A stretch of 64,000 nucleotides of DNA from Candidatus Thiomargarita nelsonii (GTDB lineage Bacteria > Pseudomonadota > Gammaproteobacteria > Beggiatoales > Beggiatoaceae). How positions within the stretch are numbered: position 1 is the first letter of the stretch; each line of letters opens with the position of its first letter. The stretch covers positions 17,633 through 81,632 of the forward strand of contig JSZA02000012.1 in the NCBI GenBank assembly GCA_000785145.2, given 5' to 3'. Positions 47,802 through 57,061 of the stretch are shown here, one piece after another. The notes under the pieces are model-generated. The model did no database searches. It had not been told where the DNA came from and saw only the letters and a program-made list of their open reading frames with translations. The position numbers and the translations under genes were made by a program.

Positions 47802-47834
47802 AAAAATCCTATTTCTTCAAGAAATAGGATTTTT
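47802..47834. terminator. Hairpin terminator after the Uma2 gene
   Basis: AAAAATCCTATTTCTT and AAGAAATAGGATTTTT form a perfect hairpin just past the minus-strand Uma2 stop at 47847. It belongs to the same family as 9093 and 32927. Confidence 0.6.
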
Positions 47835-47846
47835 AAATTGATGGCC

Positions 47847-48359
47847 TTAACTTACCGTCTGTTCTTCATTAAAACGCTTTCTGAACACCTTTTTGATAGG
47901 TAAATGTATATCCATTACTTCGTCAAACAGTTCATTGTCATGTTGCTCATCAAAGTTCTTAAATTGCCCAGGTTTCGCGTAAACGCTTATTAATTTAGCA
48001 TCGGGAACGACTAACCAGCATGACTTAACCCCCAATTCAAAATAAACATAAATCTTTTCCTTCAGCTCTTTAGTACCTTGGCTTGGAGAAAGTATTTCAA
48101 TTGCCAATGAAGGAGCCTCAGTCATCTTCACAATATCTAAGTCTTGAAAATCTACATTGTTTGAATACAAACAAACATCAGGCTTAACCTCATCTTTAAT
48201 CCCATATTTACTAAAATCATACTGGCTAATATCCAAACTCAGTTCTGTCAAAACAGTAAATCTTTCATCATCATCTAACAGACTAGTCAACCTTGCTTGC
48301 GCTAAGCTATGGTTTAATGACCCCATATCCAATACCTCGTTATCAAGTAATTCGCTCAT
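47847..48359 (-). CDS. Uma2 family (DUF820) nuclease-like protein
   Basis: A 170-residue protein from ATG 48359, which has AAGGAG seven bases upstream. VKPDVCLYSNN and PSLAIEILSPSQGTKELKEK give the PD-(D/E)XK-like core, followed by the conserved YFELGVKSCWLVVP helix-strand. The family is expanded in filamentous cyanobacteria and large sulfur bacteria; its biological role is unclear. This is a full-length copy, unlike the fragment at 15164. Confidence 0.8.
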   Translation of the reverse strand: MSELLDNEVLDMGSLNHSLAQARLTSLLDDDERFTVLTELSLDISQYDFSKYGIKDEVKPDVCLYSNNVDFQDLDIVKMTEAPSLAIEILSPSQGTKELKEKIYVYFELGVKSCWLVVPDAKLISVYAKPGQFKNFDEQHDNELFDEVMDIHLPIKKVFRKRFNEEQTVS

Positions 48360-48429
48360 GCGTTCACTCCTTATCTTGTATGGAGCGTCGATGCCTGCAC
48401 CAACGCTCCGCATCAAAAAACTAATTTAA

Positions 48430-48526
48430 TTTTTACGCCACACCCTCATCACATTAGGCAAAGCATTTTTTCCTCTTTGCCAGTCAAAATATTGTTTGGC
48501 TTTTTTGTTGGACAAGTGATGAAGGT
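48430..48526. other. Mosaic patch of copied gatB and relA pieces
   Basis: Positions 48430-48465 copy the relA 3' end (from about 50332). Positions 48468-48490 copy an internal relA stretch (TCCTCTTTGCCAGTCAAAAT, from about 51110). Positions 48491-48526 copy 36 bases of the gatB 3' end (45809-45844). All three are in direct orientation and abut each other with almost no extra bases. Confidence 0.85.
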
Positions 48527-48571
48527 ATCAAATCAAAGGTTTACACCAACATCAAAAATGTGTGTGGAACG

Positions 48572-49663
48572 CTAGGCCATCAGTCTGTGGGAGGGATTAG
48601 TTTGTAGGTCATTAAAATATATAAATTTTCCATCAAACTCACCCGTCACGACAACCCACCGCCCAAAATAAAATCTCACATAATCATCTAAGCCTTCTCC
48701 CACAAATATCTTATATTTACCCTTTTCTTGAGTCGTTAATCCAATCACCTGTGGTTTAAGACTGTCAGCATCATTTAAGATACCCTCGACTTTGATAGGT
48801 TTTCGCTCAGAAGATACCTGATTTGAACCCAGTTCAATCTCAGAACTAAGCCTTGTCAAGCTCACGGTTTTTCTTAAACTGCTCAACCCGACGAAATTAA
48901 TTTGGTCGCCATCAGGTGCTATATTGTGCGTCAAAGCCAAAAAATTTTGATAGTATCCCGATGCTTTAATAAGTTCTTTCAAAGCCTCTTCATTGAAACC
49001 GTTAATAAACTCAATCCCTGTCAGGATTTCATCAATCACCTGTGAGGCTTTTGGCATTGATGGGTTGTGTTCAGCGGCAACTAGCTTAATGGTTACGGCG
49101 AAATTATCCTCTTGGTAGGGAGTAGATAAAGCAGGGATAAAACGACTCGGCATTTGTCCGGCTTTGTGATAGTCAATAGCTAAAAGTCGCTGCGCGGTTT
49201 TATCTATCAATGTCGTGAGCGGTGTAAGTCTATTGATAAATTCATCGTAAACAATGGTACCGGAGGTTACCGCACTCCCAAGCAGAAACAAGTGTAATTC
49301 GTCATCTCCAATAGTAATAGCTTGAGTTTGGAGATAATATTCAAAGTTTACCCGCTTGGACAAGGTTTCTAATTCATCTTTAATTCGCTCAGACGGATAA
49401 CCAGATAAGCCTTTTGTAATGAATCGTTTAGCCGCTTCCCATTTCTGACATTCGTAGGCAAGTGAAGCTACACTACAATACAGTATAGAACGAGTGGGTT
49501 CAGAGACTTTTTCATTTGGAATAAGCTCAGCCGCTTGTGATTCATATTCAAAAGCTTCATGCGCTAAGGTCCCTGCACGCGCTTTGTCACCATTATGGCG
49601 TGCTACCATAGCGCGTTGTGATAACTTCATAGCTTGATTATGTAATTCGAGAACAGTGTTCAT
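48572..49663 (-). CDS. Hypothetical protein, helical N-terminus
   Basis: A 363-residue protein I cannot name. Residues 1-110 are TPR-like helices (HNQAMKLSQRAMVARHNGDK, then AYECQKWEAAKRFITKGL). The middle (110-250) is mixed, with LTTLIDKTAQRLLAIDYHKA. The C-terminal part (280-360) is beta-rich, with GKYKIFVGEGLDDYVRFYFG and WVVVTGEFDGKFIYF, and looks like a small barrel. No signal or membrane helix. Neighbours are a mosaic patch and a MITE, so it is accessory. The ATG at 49663 has no strong ribosome binding site. Confidence 0.6.
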   Translation of the reverse strand: MNTVLELHNQAMKLSQRAMVARHNGDKARAGTLAHEAFEYESQAAELIPNEKVSEPTRSILYCSVASLAYECQKWEAAKRFITKGLSGYPSERIKDELETLSKRVNFEYYLQTQAITIGDDELHLFLLGSAVTSGTIVYDEFINRLTPLTTLIDKTAQRLLAIDYHKAGQMPSRFIPALSTPYQEDNFAVTIKLVAAEHNPSMPKASQVIDEILTGIEFINGFNEEALKELIKASGYYQNFLALTHNIAPDGDQINFVGLSSLRKTVSLTRLSSEIELGSNQVSSERKPIKVEGILNDADSLKPQVIGLTTQEKGKYKIFVGEGLDDYVRFYFGRWVVVTGEFDGKFIYFNDLQTNPSHRLMA

Positions 49664-49736
49664 ATTTTAATGATTTAGTAGGGCTATAGCACATGCAGCG
49701 TGGTCAGTGGCTCGATTAAGGTAGGCATAATTTCTT

Positions 49737-49861
49737 ATAGTTTTGTGTACTATATCAATCGAAAGTTTTTTGATCTTGACATTCTGCCAGCACTTGGAGT
49801 AAAGCTTTGGACTCCAACAACAATGAAAAAGTTCTACTTATAATATGGTACACAAAACTAT
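49737..49861. mobile_element. 125-bp MITE with 19-bp inverted ends
   Basis: ATAGTTTTGTGTACTATAT (49737-49755) and its complement with one mismatch (49843-49861) bound a 125-bp unit containing a GGAGTAAAGCTTTGGACTCC palindrome. The whole gap 49664-50329 has no supported gene; it also holds the palindrome at 49946 and another GGAGTGCAAAGCTTTGGACTCC at 50237. Confidence 0.65.
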
Positions 49862-49945
49862 TGATAACTATTTGCATGTTAATAGTACATGTATAGGCAG
49901 TACAATCAATGTTTAACATTGAAAATAAGAACGCAAAAAAAAACT

Positions 49946-49988
49946 TTCGAGGCAAAAGTTTTCGCTCCGCGAAAACTTTTGCCTCGAA
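49946..49988. repeat. 43-bp near-perfect GAGGCAAAAGTTTTCG palindrome
   Basis: TTCGAGGCAAAAGTTTTCG, a 5-base loop CTCCG, and the complementary arm. Arms match those of the 44-bp palindrome inserted in the intron reverse transcriptase at 62987. Confidence 0.85.
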
Positions 49989-50329
49989 AACATTATTTTT
50001 CTAATTTAGTTTAATAAGCAGGCTTGAGGTGGTTAGCCTTCCACATCAAAAAAACGGTTCTATGTAACTAGAGAACTCAAGTGCCAAGTAACCATGAGCC
50101 TCGGCACCGCCGATGGCGAGTGGATAAAGGGCTGATGGCTCCCTTATTCACACTGTTGAATTGTCTGCTTCGAGTGGACATGTAAATAGTTGTCAATAGA
50201 ATTGCTATCTGGTTATCGGGATTAAGTATATTTTGGAGTGCAAAGCTTTGGACTCCAAAATATTAAAAACCACCCTAAAATCATCATAACCAAAAATAAG
50301 CCAAACAGTATTGCCGGCTCATCAAAAGA

Positions 50330-52531
50330 CTAATTTTTACGCCACACCCTCATCACATTAGGCAAAGCATCAATTTTCCCCAAAGCACGGTTTAATTGCT
50401 CAAGATGACTCACCTCAAGTGTAAACCTCATATCAACACTATTATTACTCGTACTCGTCTGACTATCGAGAATATTAATTTTTTCATTGGCAACAATTGA
50501 AGAAATATCGCGCAACAAACCCGTCCGATCAAATCCACTGATCAGAATTTCCACAGGATAAACAAAAGCTTGTTTAGAATTCGCTTGCCTCCATTCAACC
50601 TCAATCAAACGCTGATTACCCGTCTCTTGCCAATGTAAAGCATTCGGACAATCGCGGCGATGCACTATCACGCCTCGCCCTTTACTAATATAACCAACGA
50701 TGGGATCATAAGGCACAGGTTGACAACAAGGTGCCCTTTGAGTCAATAAACCACCAACACCTTTGATATCGACACTCTCTTGAGGATTATTGCTCCGAAT
50801 TGGAAGAACTTTCTTTTTTTTCGGTAAAACTTGTTCCTTGAAACTATTACCAATCTGGTTAAGAGTCGTGTCGCCGCATCCCACAGAGGCTAATAACTCA
50901 TCCTCCGAATTAAAACGCAAAGCTTGCGCTAATTGAGCAAGCCTATAATTTTTAATATTCAAACGTCGTAAAAACCGTTCTAATAACAGCCGTCCATCAC
51001 TGAGATTTTGTTGAAAATCTTGTTTTTTAAACCACTGTCTAACTTTAGAACGAGCCGTTGACGTTTTCAAATAACCCGCTTGTGGAATGAGCCAATCACG
51101 AGAAGGTTTTTCCTCTTTGCCAGTCAAAATTTCAACCAATTCTCCACTTTTCAGAATGTATGTCAATGGAACAATGCGATGATTGATTTTAGCACCACGA
51201 CAACAATGCCCTAACTCAGTGTGAATACAATAAGCAAAATCCAACGGCGTTGCACCTTGCTGCAAATCTATCACTTCACCTATCGGAGACAGCACATAAA
51301 CGCGAGTTTCAAAAATCTCAGCCTTGAAACGATCAAACAAATCGCCAGACTCACCATCCTCATCTTTCCACTGTAGAAGTTGCCGCAGCCAAGCAATTTT
51401 GTATTCAAAAGCATGATCATGTTCATTGCCATCTTCCTTATAACGCCAATGGGCTGCCACCCCCAGTTCTGCATGATGATGCATCGTCTGAGTACGGATT
51501 TGCACCTCAAAAATTTTTTGATCAGGACCTATCACAGCCGTATGCAAAGACTGATAATTATTGTTTTTCGGCTTAGCAATATAATCATCAAATTCAGAAC
51601 GAATCGGTTGCCATTGATTGTGAACAAGTCCCAGCGCCATATAACATTCAGTCACACTATTAACCAATACGCGCACCGCACGTACATCAAAAACTTCATC
51701 AAAATCAATATCTTTTTTTTGCATCTTCCGCCAAATACTATAAATATGTTTAGGGCGGCCAGAAATTTTCGCCTTAATACCAGCATCAGCAAGTGCCTCA
51801 GACAAGCTTTTTATCACTTGCTCGATATAATCTTCTCTATCAATACGACGCTCATCTAAAAGTCGTGCCAAATTTTTGTACGTCTCAGGCTCCAAATAAC
51901 GCAAAGATAAATCTTCAAGTTCCCATTTCATTTGCCAAATACCAAGGCGATTAGCGAGGGGAGCAAATAAATCTAAGGTTTCACGCGCCATACGTTGCTG
52001 TTTATCTGCTGAATGATGAAGCAAAACGCGCATATTATCTAAACGATCAGCTAATTTGATAACGACAACCCGCACATCTTCAGCCATCGCCAACAACATT
52101 TTCCGCAGCCTTTCGATTTGGTGCTGAGTATTAATCGTTTTATCCGACTTATCATTGAGTTCCTCAATAAATTTCATCTTGGCAACGCCATCGACTAAGT
52201 GCGCCACCTCACTGCCAAAGCGTTTTTTAATCTCATCAAGCATGATTTTTGGTTTATCTTCAACAATATCATGCAAAATAGCAGCAACAAGCACCTCACT
52301 ATCCATACCCAATTGCGCCAAAGTGTTAGCAACATTAACGACATGGATGATAAAAGGTTCATCAGGTGCCCGCGTTTGGGATTGATGTACCTCCTGTGCC
52401 CAAATACAAGCCTTAATAATCGTTTGCCTCACAGCAAGCGGGCGATCTTTGGTAATGCGTTTGACCCAAATATTAATATCAAGCACATCGCCACTGCTGG
52501 ATTTTGGGAGGGAATTTGTAGTACTGACCAT
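50330..52531 (-). CDS. relA: RelA-type (p)ppGpp synthetase with an intact hydrolase motif
   Basis: A 733-residue RelA/SpoT homologue. Residues 30-190 are the HD domain, with His63, HD (87-88), ED (91-92), Asp162 and Asn166 in place, so hydrolysis of ppGpp is possible. Residues 250-370 are the synthetase: GRPKHIYSIWRKMQKK and EFDD (313-316), the EXDD acidic version known from monofunctional RelA. TGS (about 400-460), a helical part and a C-terminal ACT domain follow. Overall sequence resembles gammaproteobacterial RelA more than SpoT. RelA normally has a degenerate HD site, so this is a hybrid. Pieces of its 3' end are copied at 48430. Confidence 0.9.
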   Translation of the reverse strand: MVSTTNSLPKSSSGDVLDINIWVKRITKDRPLAVRQTIIKACIWAQEVHQSQTRAPDEPFIIHVVNVANTLAQLGMDSEVLVAAILHDIVEDKPKIMLDEIKKRFGSEVAHLVDGVAKMKFIEELNDKSDKTINTQHQIERLRKMLLAMAEDVRVVVIKLADRLDNMRVLLHHSADKQQRMARETLDLFAPLANRLGIWQMKWELEDLSLRYLEPETYKNLARLLDERRIDREDYIEQVIKSLSEALADAGIKAKISGRPKHIYSIWRKMQKKDIDFDEVFDVRAVRVLVNSVTECYMALGLVHNQWQPIRSEFDDYIAKPKNNNYQSLHTAVIGPDQKIFEVQIRTQTMHHHAELGVAAHWRYKEDGNEHDHAFEYKIAWLRQLLQWKDEDGESGDLFDRFKAEIFETRVYVLSPIGEVIDLQQGATPLDFAYCIHTELGHCCRGAKINHRIVPLTYILKSGELVEILTGKEEKPSRDWLIPQAGYLKTSTARSKVRQWFKKQDFQQNLSDGRLLLERFLRRLNIKNYRLAQLAQALRFNSEDELLASVGCGDTTLNQIGNSFKEQVLPKKKKVLPIRSNNPQESVDIKGVGGLLTQRAPCCQPVPYDPIVGYISKGRGVIVHRRDCPNALHWQETGNQRLIEVEWRQANSKQAFVYPVEILISGFDRTGLLRDISSIVANEKINILDSQTSTSNNSVDMRFTLEVSHLEQLNRALGKIDALPNVMRVWRKN

Positions 52532-52635
52532 TTTAGTAGTCTCAGTCTTGATATGCTTTACACAAATCGTTATCTTAAACGAGCGGCATGAAAGTTAATT
52601 GATAAAGCGAATTTTGTCAACACAAAGGACAAGAG

Positions 52636-53094
52636 ATGAAAACGATACGCGAACAAATTATTGAACGGCTGATAACCCAACTAAAAACCATCACCACAAC
52701 CAATGGTTATCATAACAACATTGGACCAGTTTATCGTCAGGAATCCGTCATTCAACATAATCACGGCATATCAATATGGGAACTATCAGAAAGCCGCAAG
52801 CGTAACAGATATGGTGGCACAGAGCGGATATTGATCCTCAAAATTGAGGCCATTATAGAAATTAATAAAAACAAACACCCAGCAACCGTTAGCAATGAAC
52901 TATTGGGTGACATAGAAAAAGCACTTATACTTTGTGACACCACAATGGATGAATTGATAGATGATATACAAGATATCAGGGCTGAAATTATCCAAATACC
53001 TATAGAAAAAAAGTTAGCCGGTGCCTCGATTGATTTTGAAATTAAGTACACCACAGAATGGGGTGATCCTTATACGACAGGGCAAACAACTTGA
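52636..53094 (+). CDS. Hypothetical protein, phage tail-like
   Basis: A 152-residue protein. The opening (EQIIERLITQLKTITTTNGY) and the following beta-rich body with LILKIEAIIEI resemble small phage tail-completion or minor tail proteins, which also begin with a helix then 'NGY'. There is no other phage gene nearby, so the resemblance may be structural only. The ATG at 52636 is preceded by AAAGGACAAGAG, a good ribosome binding site. Divergent from relA. Confidence 0.5.
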   Translation: MKTIREQIIERLITQLKTITTTNGYHNNIGPVYRQESVIQHNHGISIWELSESRKRNRYGGTERILILKIEAIIEINKNKHPATVSNELLGDIEKALILCDTTMDELIDDIQDIRAEIIQIPIEKKLAGASIDFEIKYTTEWGDPYTTGQTT

Positions 53095-53156
53095 ATAATT
53101 CAATTGTGCCATAAACTATATGTTATAATTTTCACACCTGCCACACCGAACTCACT

Positions 53157-54272
53157 ATGTCCCTAAACAATATAAAAGAAATTATTGCAGATATTCAACA
53201 AGGCAAAATGGTTATTCTCATGGATGATGAAGACCGAGAAAATGAAGGCGACTTAATTATGGCAGCTAGTCAGGTGCAAGCCAAAGACATAAACTTTATG
53301 GCACGTTATGGACGCGGCTTAATTTGTCTGACATTAACCAAAGAACGCTGTCAACAACTACAATTGCCACTCATGGTTAACGAAAATAATGCAGCGCATA
53401 CCACTAATTTTACCGTCTCTATTGAAGCGGCTAAAGGAGTGACGACAGGCATTTCAGCCGCAGATAGAGCCGTGACAATTCGTGCCGCTGTCGCCCCCAA
53501 TGCCAAACCGTCTGACTTAGTGCAACCCGGGCATATTTTCCCATTGATGGCACAACAGGGCGGCGTACTCAGACGCGCAGGGCATACCGAGGCGGCTTGT
53601 GATTTGGCACGTTTAGCAGGACTAGACGCAGCCGCAGTCATTGTAGAAATCCTCAATGAAGATGGCACGATGGCACGTCGCCCAGACTTAGAAAGCTTTG
53701 CTGAGCAGCATGACTTAAAAATTGGGACCATTGCCGATTTAATCCATTTTCGGGTTGAGCATGAAAAAACCGTAGAACGAGTGGCGAATTGCGATTGGCC
53801 TACCAAATTTGGAGACTTTCAACTCTTTGCCTATCAAGACACAATTGATCAAGTCTTACATTTTGCTTTAGTCAAAGGAAAAATACAAACAAATGAACCC
53901 GTATTAGTGCGAGTGCATATTCATAACAGTTTATGTGATTTGACAGCCACTATACGTGAAGAATGTGGATGGCCTTTGCGTGACGCACTTAGAAGAGTGG
54001 CAGAAGAAGAAACTGGCATCGTAGTGATACTACATCAACCAGACGAACGAGAACTACTCCTTAATCAGATTCGCCATTGTTGCCGTCAAGACAAAGGCGA
54101 AGAATTACCCGCACAACCATCAACACATGATTTACGCACCCATGGATTGGGGGCACAAATATTGTCAGATTTGGGAGTAACCAAAATGCGAGTACTCAGT
54201 GCTCCGAAAAAAATACATGCGCTTTCAGGATTTGGACTGGAAGTCGTCGATTATGTCGTTAATGATAAATAA
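53157..54272 (+). CDS. ribBA: 3,4-dihydroxy-2-butanone-4-phosphate synthase with degenerate GTP cyclohydrolase II domain
   Basis: A 371-residue riboflavin enzyme. Residues 1-200 are Rib[17 protein letters not shown], with metal-binding acid and Glu residues, and [16 protein letters not shown]. It makes the four-carbon unit from ribulose 5-phosphate. Residues 210-371 are RibA-like but lack the zinc-binding Cys trio, so that half is probably inactive, as in many gammaproteobacterial RibB-like fusions; a separate RibA should exist elsewhere. Followed by ribH after 9 bp. Confidence 0.92.
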   Translation: MSLNNIKEIIADIQQGKMVILMDDEDRENEGDLIMAASQVQAKDINFMARYGRGLICLTLTKERCQQLQLPLMVNENNAAHTTNFTVSIEAAKGVTTGISAADRAVTIRAAVAPNAKPSDLVQPGHIFPLMAQQGGVLRRAGHTEAACDLARLAGLDAAAVIVEILNEDGTMARRPDLESFAEQHDLKIGTIADLIHFRVEHEKTVERVANCDWPTKFGDFQLFAYQDTIDQVLHFALVKGKIQTNEPVLVRVHIHNSLCDLTATIREECGWPLRDALRRVAEEETGIVVILHQPDERELLLNQIRHCCRQDKGEELPAQPSTHDLRTHGLGAQILSDLGVTKMRVLSAPKKIHALSGFGLEVVDYVVNDK

Positions 54273-54281
54273 AAAAGCCTT

Positions 54282-54746
54282 ATGAGTACAATAATTGAAG
54301 GAAATTTTGTCAATTGTGATGCGCCCTATGCCATTGTCGTAGGGCGCTTTAATAGTTTTGTCACAGAAAGTTTGCTTGAAGGAGCATTAGACACACTAAA
54401 GCGGCATGGCGTGACAGATGACAACATAACAGTTGTGCGAATACCAGGTGCCTATGAAATGCCACTCGTCGCCCAACGTTTGGCTACCAGTGGCAAATAT
54501 ACAGCGATTATTGCTATCGGCGCCGTCATTCGCGGCGGCACCCCCCATTTTGATTACGTCGCGGGCGAATGTTCAAAAGGGCTTGCCACAGTCTCACTAC
54601 AAACGAATATTCCAATCGCTTTTGGAGTATTGACAGTTGATAGCATTGAACAAGCAATAGAACGAGCAGGCACAAAAGCAGGCAATAAAGGCGCAGATGC
54701 CGCCTTGTCAGCCATTGAAATGGTCAGTTTACTTAACAAATTATGA
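54282..54746 (+). CDS. ribH: 6,7-dimethyl-8-ribityllumazine synthase
   Basis: A 154-residue enzyme. It joins the ribBA product with the pyrimidine to form lumazine, the penultimate riboflavin step. Conserved [15 protein letters not shown] and [17 protein letters not shown] (with the catalytic His) are present, and [14 protein letters not shown] near the end. The stop overlaps the nusB start by 4 bp. Confidence 0.96.
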   Translation: MSTIIEGNFVNCDAPYAIVVGRFNSFVTESLLEGALDTLKRHGVTDDNITVVRIPGAYEMPLVAQRLATSGKYTAIIAIGAVIRGGTPHFDYVAGECSKGLATVSLQTNIPIAFGVLTVDSIEQAIERAGTKAGNKGADAALSAIEMVSLLNKL

Positions 54747-55165
54747 AACAACCAAAATTTTCACCCAAAGCTCGCTCCGCCGCCCGCCAACGGGTATTGC
54801 AAGCCCTATATCAATGGCAACTGACACAACAAGATATCCAACTCATTAATACACAGTTTTTAGAAGAGCAAGAAATGGGTAAAGTCGATATTCCTTATTT
54901 TAAAAAGTTATTGCATGACATTCCCCAACAACTTGAACAATTGGATAGTGCTTTTAGCCCATTTTTAGATCGTAGCCTCACCCAACTTGATCCGGTTGAA
55001 CTCACGATTTTGCGAATAGGTTGTTATGAACTGACTTATTGCCCAAATATTCCTTTTAAAGTGGTAATTAATGAGGCAGTGGAATTGGCCAAAAAATTTG
55101 GGGCAGAAAAAAGTCACAAATATATCAATGGTATTTTGGATAAACTGGCCAAACAAAAAACCTGA
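54743..55165 (+). CDS. nusB: Transcription antitermination factor NusB
   Basis: A 140-residue all-helical protein. [18 protein letters not shown] is the RNA-binding N-terminal helix, and [20 protein letters not shown] and INGILDKLA close the fold. It binds boxA RNA with NusE. Coupled to ribH by a 4-bp overlap, the usual order in this class. Confidence 0.95.
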   Translation: MKQPKFSPKARSAARQRVLQALYQWQLTQQDIQLINTQFLEEQEMGKVDIPYFKKLLHDIPQQLEQLDSAFSPFLDRSLTQLDPVELTILRIGCYELTYCPNIPFKVVINEAVELAKKFGAEKSHKYINGILDKLAKQKT

Positions 55166-55204
55166 GATTTAGGAGTCCAAAATTTATTTTGGAGGAGGGA
55201 AATT

Positions 55205-55462
55205 ATGATTTCTATACGATCTATACTACTAATATTATTAGTTTGGTTACTATTGTGGCTTGCACAACGCTGGTATAAAAAAAATCAGCAAAAACAAACT
55301 CAATCGAAGACAAGGTTACAACCAGAAAGGAAAACCGAGCATAAAATGATGGTGCGTTGTGATCATTGTGGATTATATTTTCCTGAACAAGAGGCACTCC
55401 ACTCAGGTAAGGCGCGTTATTGTTGTGAAGCACATAAACGAGCCGAACAACAACCCAGATGA
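55205..55462 (+). CDS. PP0621-type small membrane zinc-ribbon protein
   Basis: An 85-residue protein. Residues 5-22 form one membrane helix (ILLILLVWLLLWLA), then a basic linker, then CDHCGLYFPEQEAL and YCCEAHKR, which give four Cys/His ligands of a zinc ribbon. This small family regularly precedes pilS-pilR in gammaproteobacteria. Its stop overlaps the pilS start by 4 bp. Function unknown. A GGAGGG ribosome binding site lies at 55192. Confidence 0.8.
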   Translation: MISIRSILLILLVWLLLWLAQRWYKKNQQKQTQSKTRLQPERKTEHKMMVRCDHCGLYFPEQEALHSGKARYCCEAHKRAEQQPR

Positions 55463-57048
55463 CTCCAACACTTGTTCAAGTCGATAGCCCACCTAACAAT
55501 TGGAAAGCACTTTACCTATTCAACCTGTATCGCTTCACGGTCCCAACGGTTTTTGTTGCATCAGTTCTTGCCGGCATCTCACCCAGCTATTTGGGACCGT
55601 TTGATGAGCGATTATTTTTGATCACGGGTTGTCTCTATTCAGCCTTTGCTTTCATAAGTTTCTTCGCCATCAAGCAAAATTGGCTACCCTTTAAAGTCCA
55701 AGTACTCGGACAATTTTTATTAGATATACTAGCCATTATACTATTAATGCATGCCAGTGGAGGCGTGAGCAGTGGTTTAGGCATGTTATTGGTCGTCGTG
55801 ATTGCCGGAGGGAGTTTACTCACAGAAGGAAAAACCGCCTTTTTCTTTGCCGCAATCGCCAGTTTATCTGTGCTGCTTCATGCCAGCCTCGCTGATCTTC
55901 ATCATTGGTTTTCAGACACCAATTATACTCATGCAGGATTACTGGGAATTAGCTTTTTTGCAACCGCATTTTTAGCACATACCTTAGCACAACGGATTAA
56001 AGCCACTGAAGCGCTTGCTGAACAACGCGGTGCTCATTTGGAATATTTAGCGCAACTCAATGCCCAAATCGTGCAACATATCCAATCAGGCATTATAGTC
56101 ATTGATATCGTTGGTCGCATTCGTTTTTTTAATGAAGCGGCACTACGTTTTTTAGGCTTAAACGAACAAGCGATGGACCGGACTTTGAGTTCGCTTGCCC
56201 CAAAATTAGCCGAACAGCTCACAAATTGGCAAAAAAGTCGTCGCTCCGTATCCCCTTTGTTTCGTCCAGAGGCAGGGGAAGTCGATCTCATTGCCACATT
56301 TACAGAACTGAATCAAAGGGGGACTACCAACGTATTGATTTTGTTGGAAGATGCGACACTCACCGCACAACGTGCCCAACGATTGAAATTAGCCTCATTA
56401 GGCCGTTTAACTGCCAGCATTGCCCATGAAATACGCAATCCGCTGGGTGCTATCAGCCATGCTGGACAACTATTAGCCGAATCCACGCACATTTCCCAAG
56501 AAGAACATCGTTTAACTCAAATTATTGCACAACATTCGCAACGTGTGAATACCATTATTGAAAATGTCTTGCAATTGAGTCGGCGTTCGTCCGCCAATAC
56601 CCAATGTTTTGATTTACATGCTTGGTTACAAACTTACCTTGATGGATTTATAATCCTACAATATTTAAGCAATACTGATATACACTTGCAAAGTGATTAT
56701 CATACCTTGATGGTATGTTTTGATCCTGATCAACTAGAACAAGTAATATATAACTTATGTGAAAATGGACTACGTTATAGCCAAGGCACACCTTTACTTG
56801 AATTGAAAATTTCTGTCAGTGAAGACTCAAACCGCCCTTATCTTGATATACAAGATCAGGGTCAAGGCATGACGGAAAAAGTCAAAGCACAAATATTTGA
56901 ACCGTTTTTTACGACAGAATCCAAAGGAACAGGATTAGGACTATATCTTGCCAAAGAAATTTGCGATGCGAATCAAGCGTCTTTGCAGTTATCGTCAAAT
57001 AGCAATCTAGGATGCTGTTTTCGCATTTATTTTTCTTCTGAACTTTAA
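55459..57048 (+). CDS. pilS: Sensor histidine kinase PilS
   Basis: A 529-residue membrane kinase. Six membrane helices occupy residues 20-180. A PAS-like domain (about 195-300) has FFNEAALRFLGL. The H-box LTASIAHEIRNPLGA carries the phospho-His, with an N-box (LEQVIYNLCENGLRYS), and G-boxes DQGQGM and GTGLGLYLAKEI form the ATPase. It pairs with PilR to control type IV pilin genes, by synteny and similarity. Overlaps the small zinc-ribbon gene by 4 bp. Confidence 0.92.
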   Translation: MTPTLVQVDSPPNNWKALYLFNLYRFTVPTVFVASVLAGISPSYLGPFDERLFLITGCLYSAFAFISFFAIKQNWLPFKVQVLGQFLLDILAIILLMHASGGVSSGLGMLLVVVIAGGSLLTEGKTAFFFAAIASLSVLLHASLADLHHWFSDTNYTHAGLLGISFFATAFLAHTLAQRIKATEALAEQRGAHLEYLAQLNAQIVQHIQSGIIVIDIVGRIRFFNEAALRFLGLNEQAMDRTLSSLAPKLAEQLTNWQKSRRSVSPLFRPEAGEVDLIATFTELNQRGTTNVLILLEDATLTAQRAQRLKLASLGRLTASIAHEIRNPLGAISHAGQLLAESTHISQEEHRLTQIIAQHSQRVNTIIENVLQLSRRSSANTQCFDLHAWLQTYLDGFIILQYLSNTDIHLQSDYHTLMVCFDPDQLEQVIYNLCENGLRYSQGTPLLELKISVSEDSNRPYLDIQDQGQGMTEKVKAQIFEPFFTTESKGTGLGLYLAKEICDANQASLQLSSNSNLGCCFRIYFSSEL

Positions 57049-57061
57049 GTGAACACTGAAA

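Noticed and set aside
49755..49955. 66-residue minus-strand open frame
   Set aside because: It lies in a MITE and palindrome region, with no supporting features.
52636..53094. Prophage remnant
   Set aside because: Only one weakly phage-like protein is present, with core genes on both sides.
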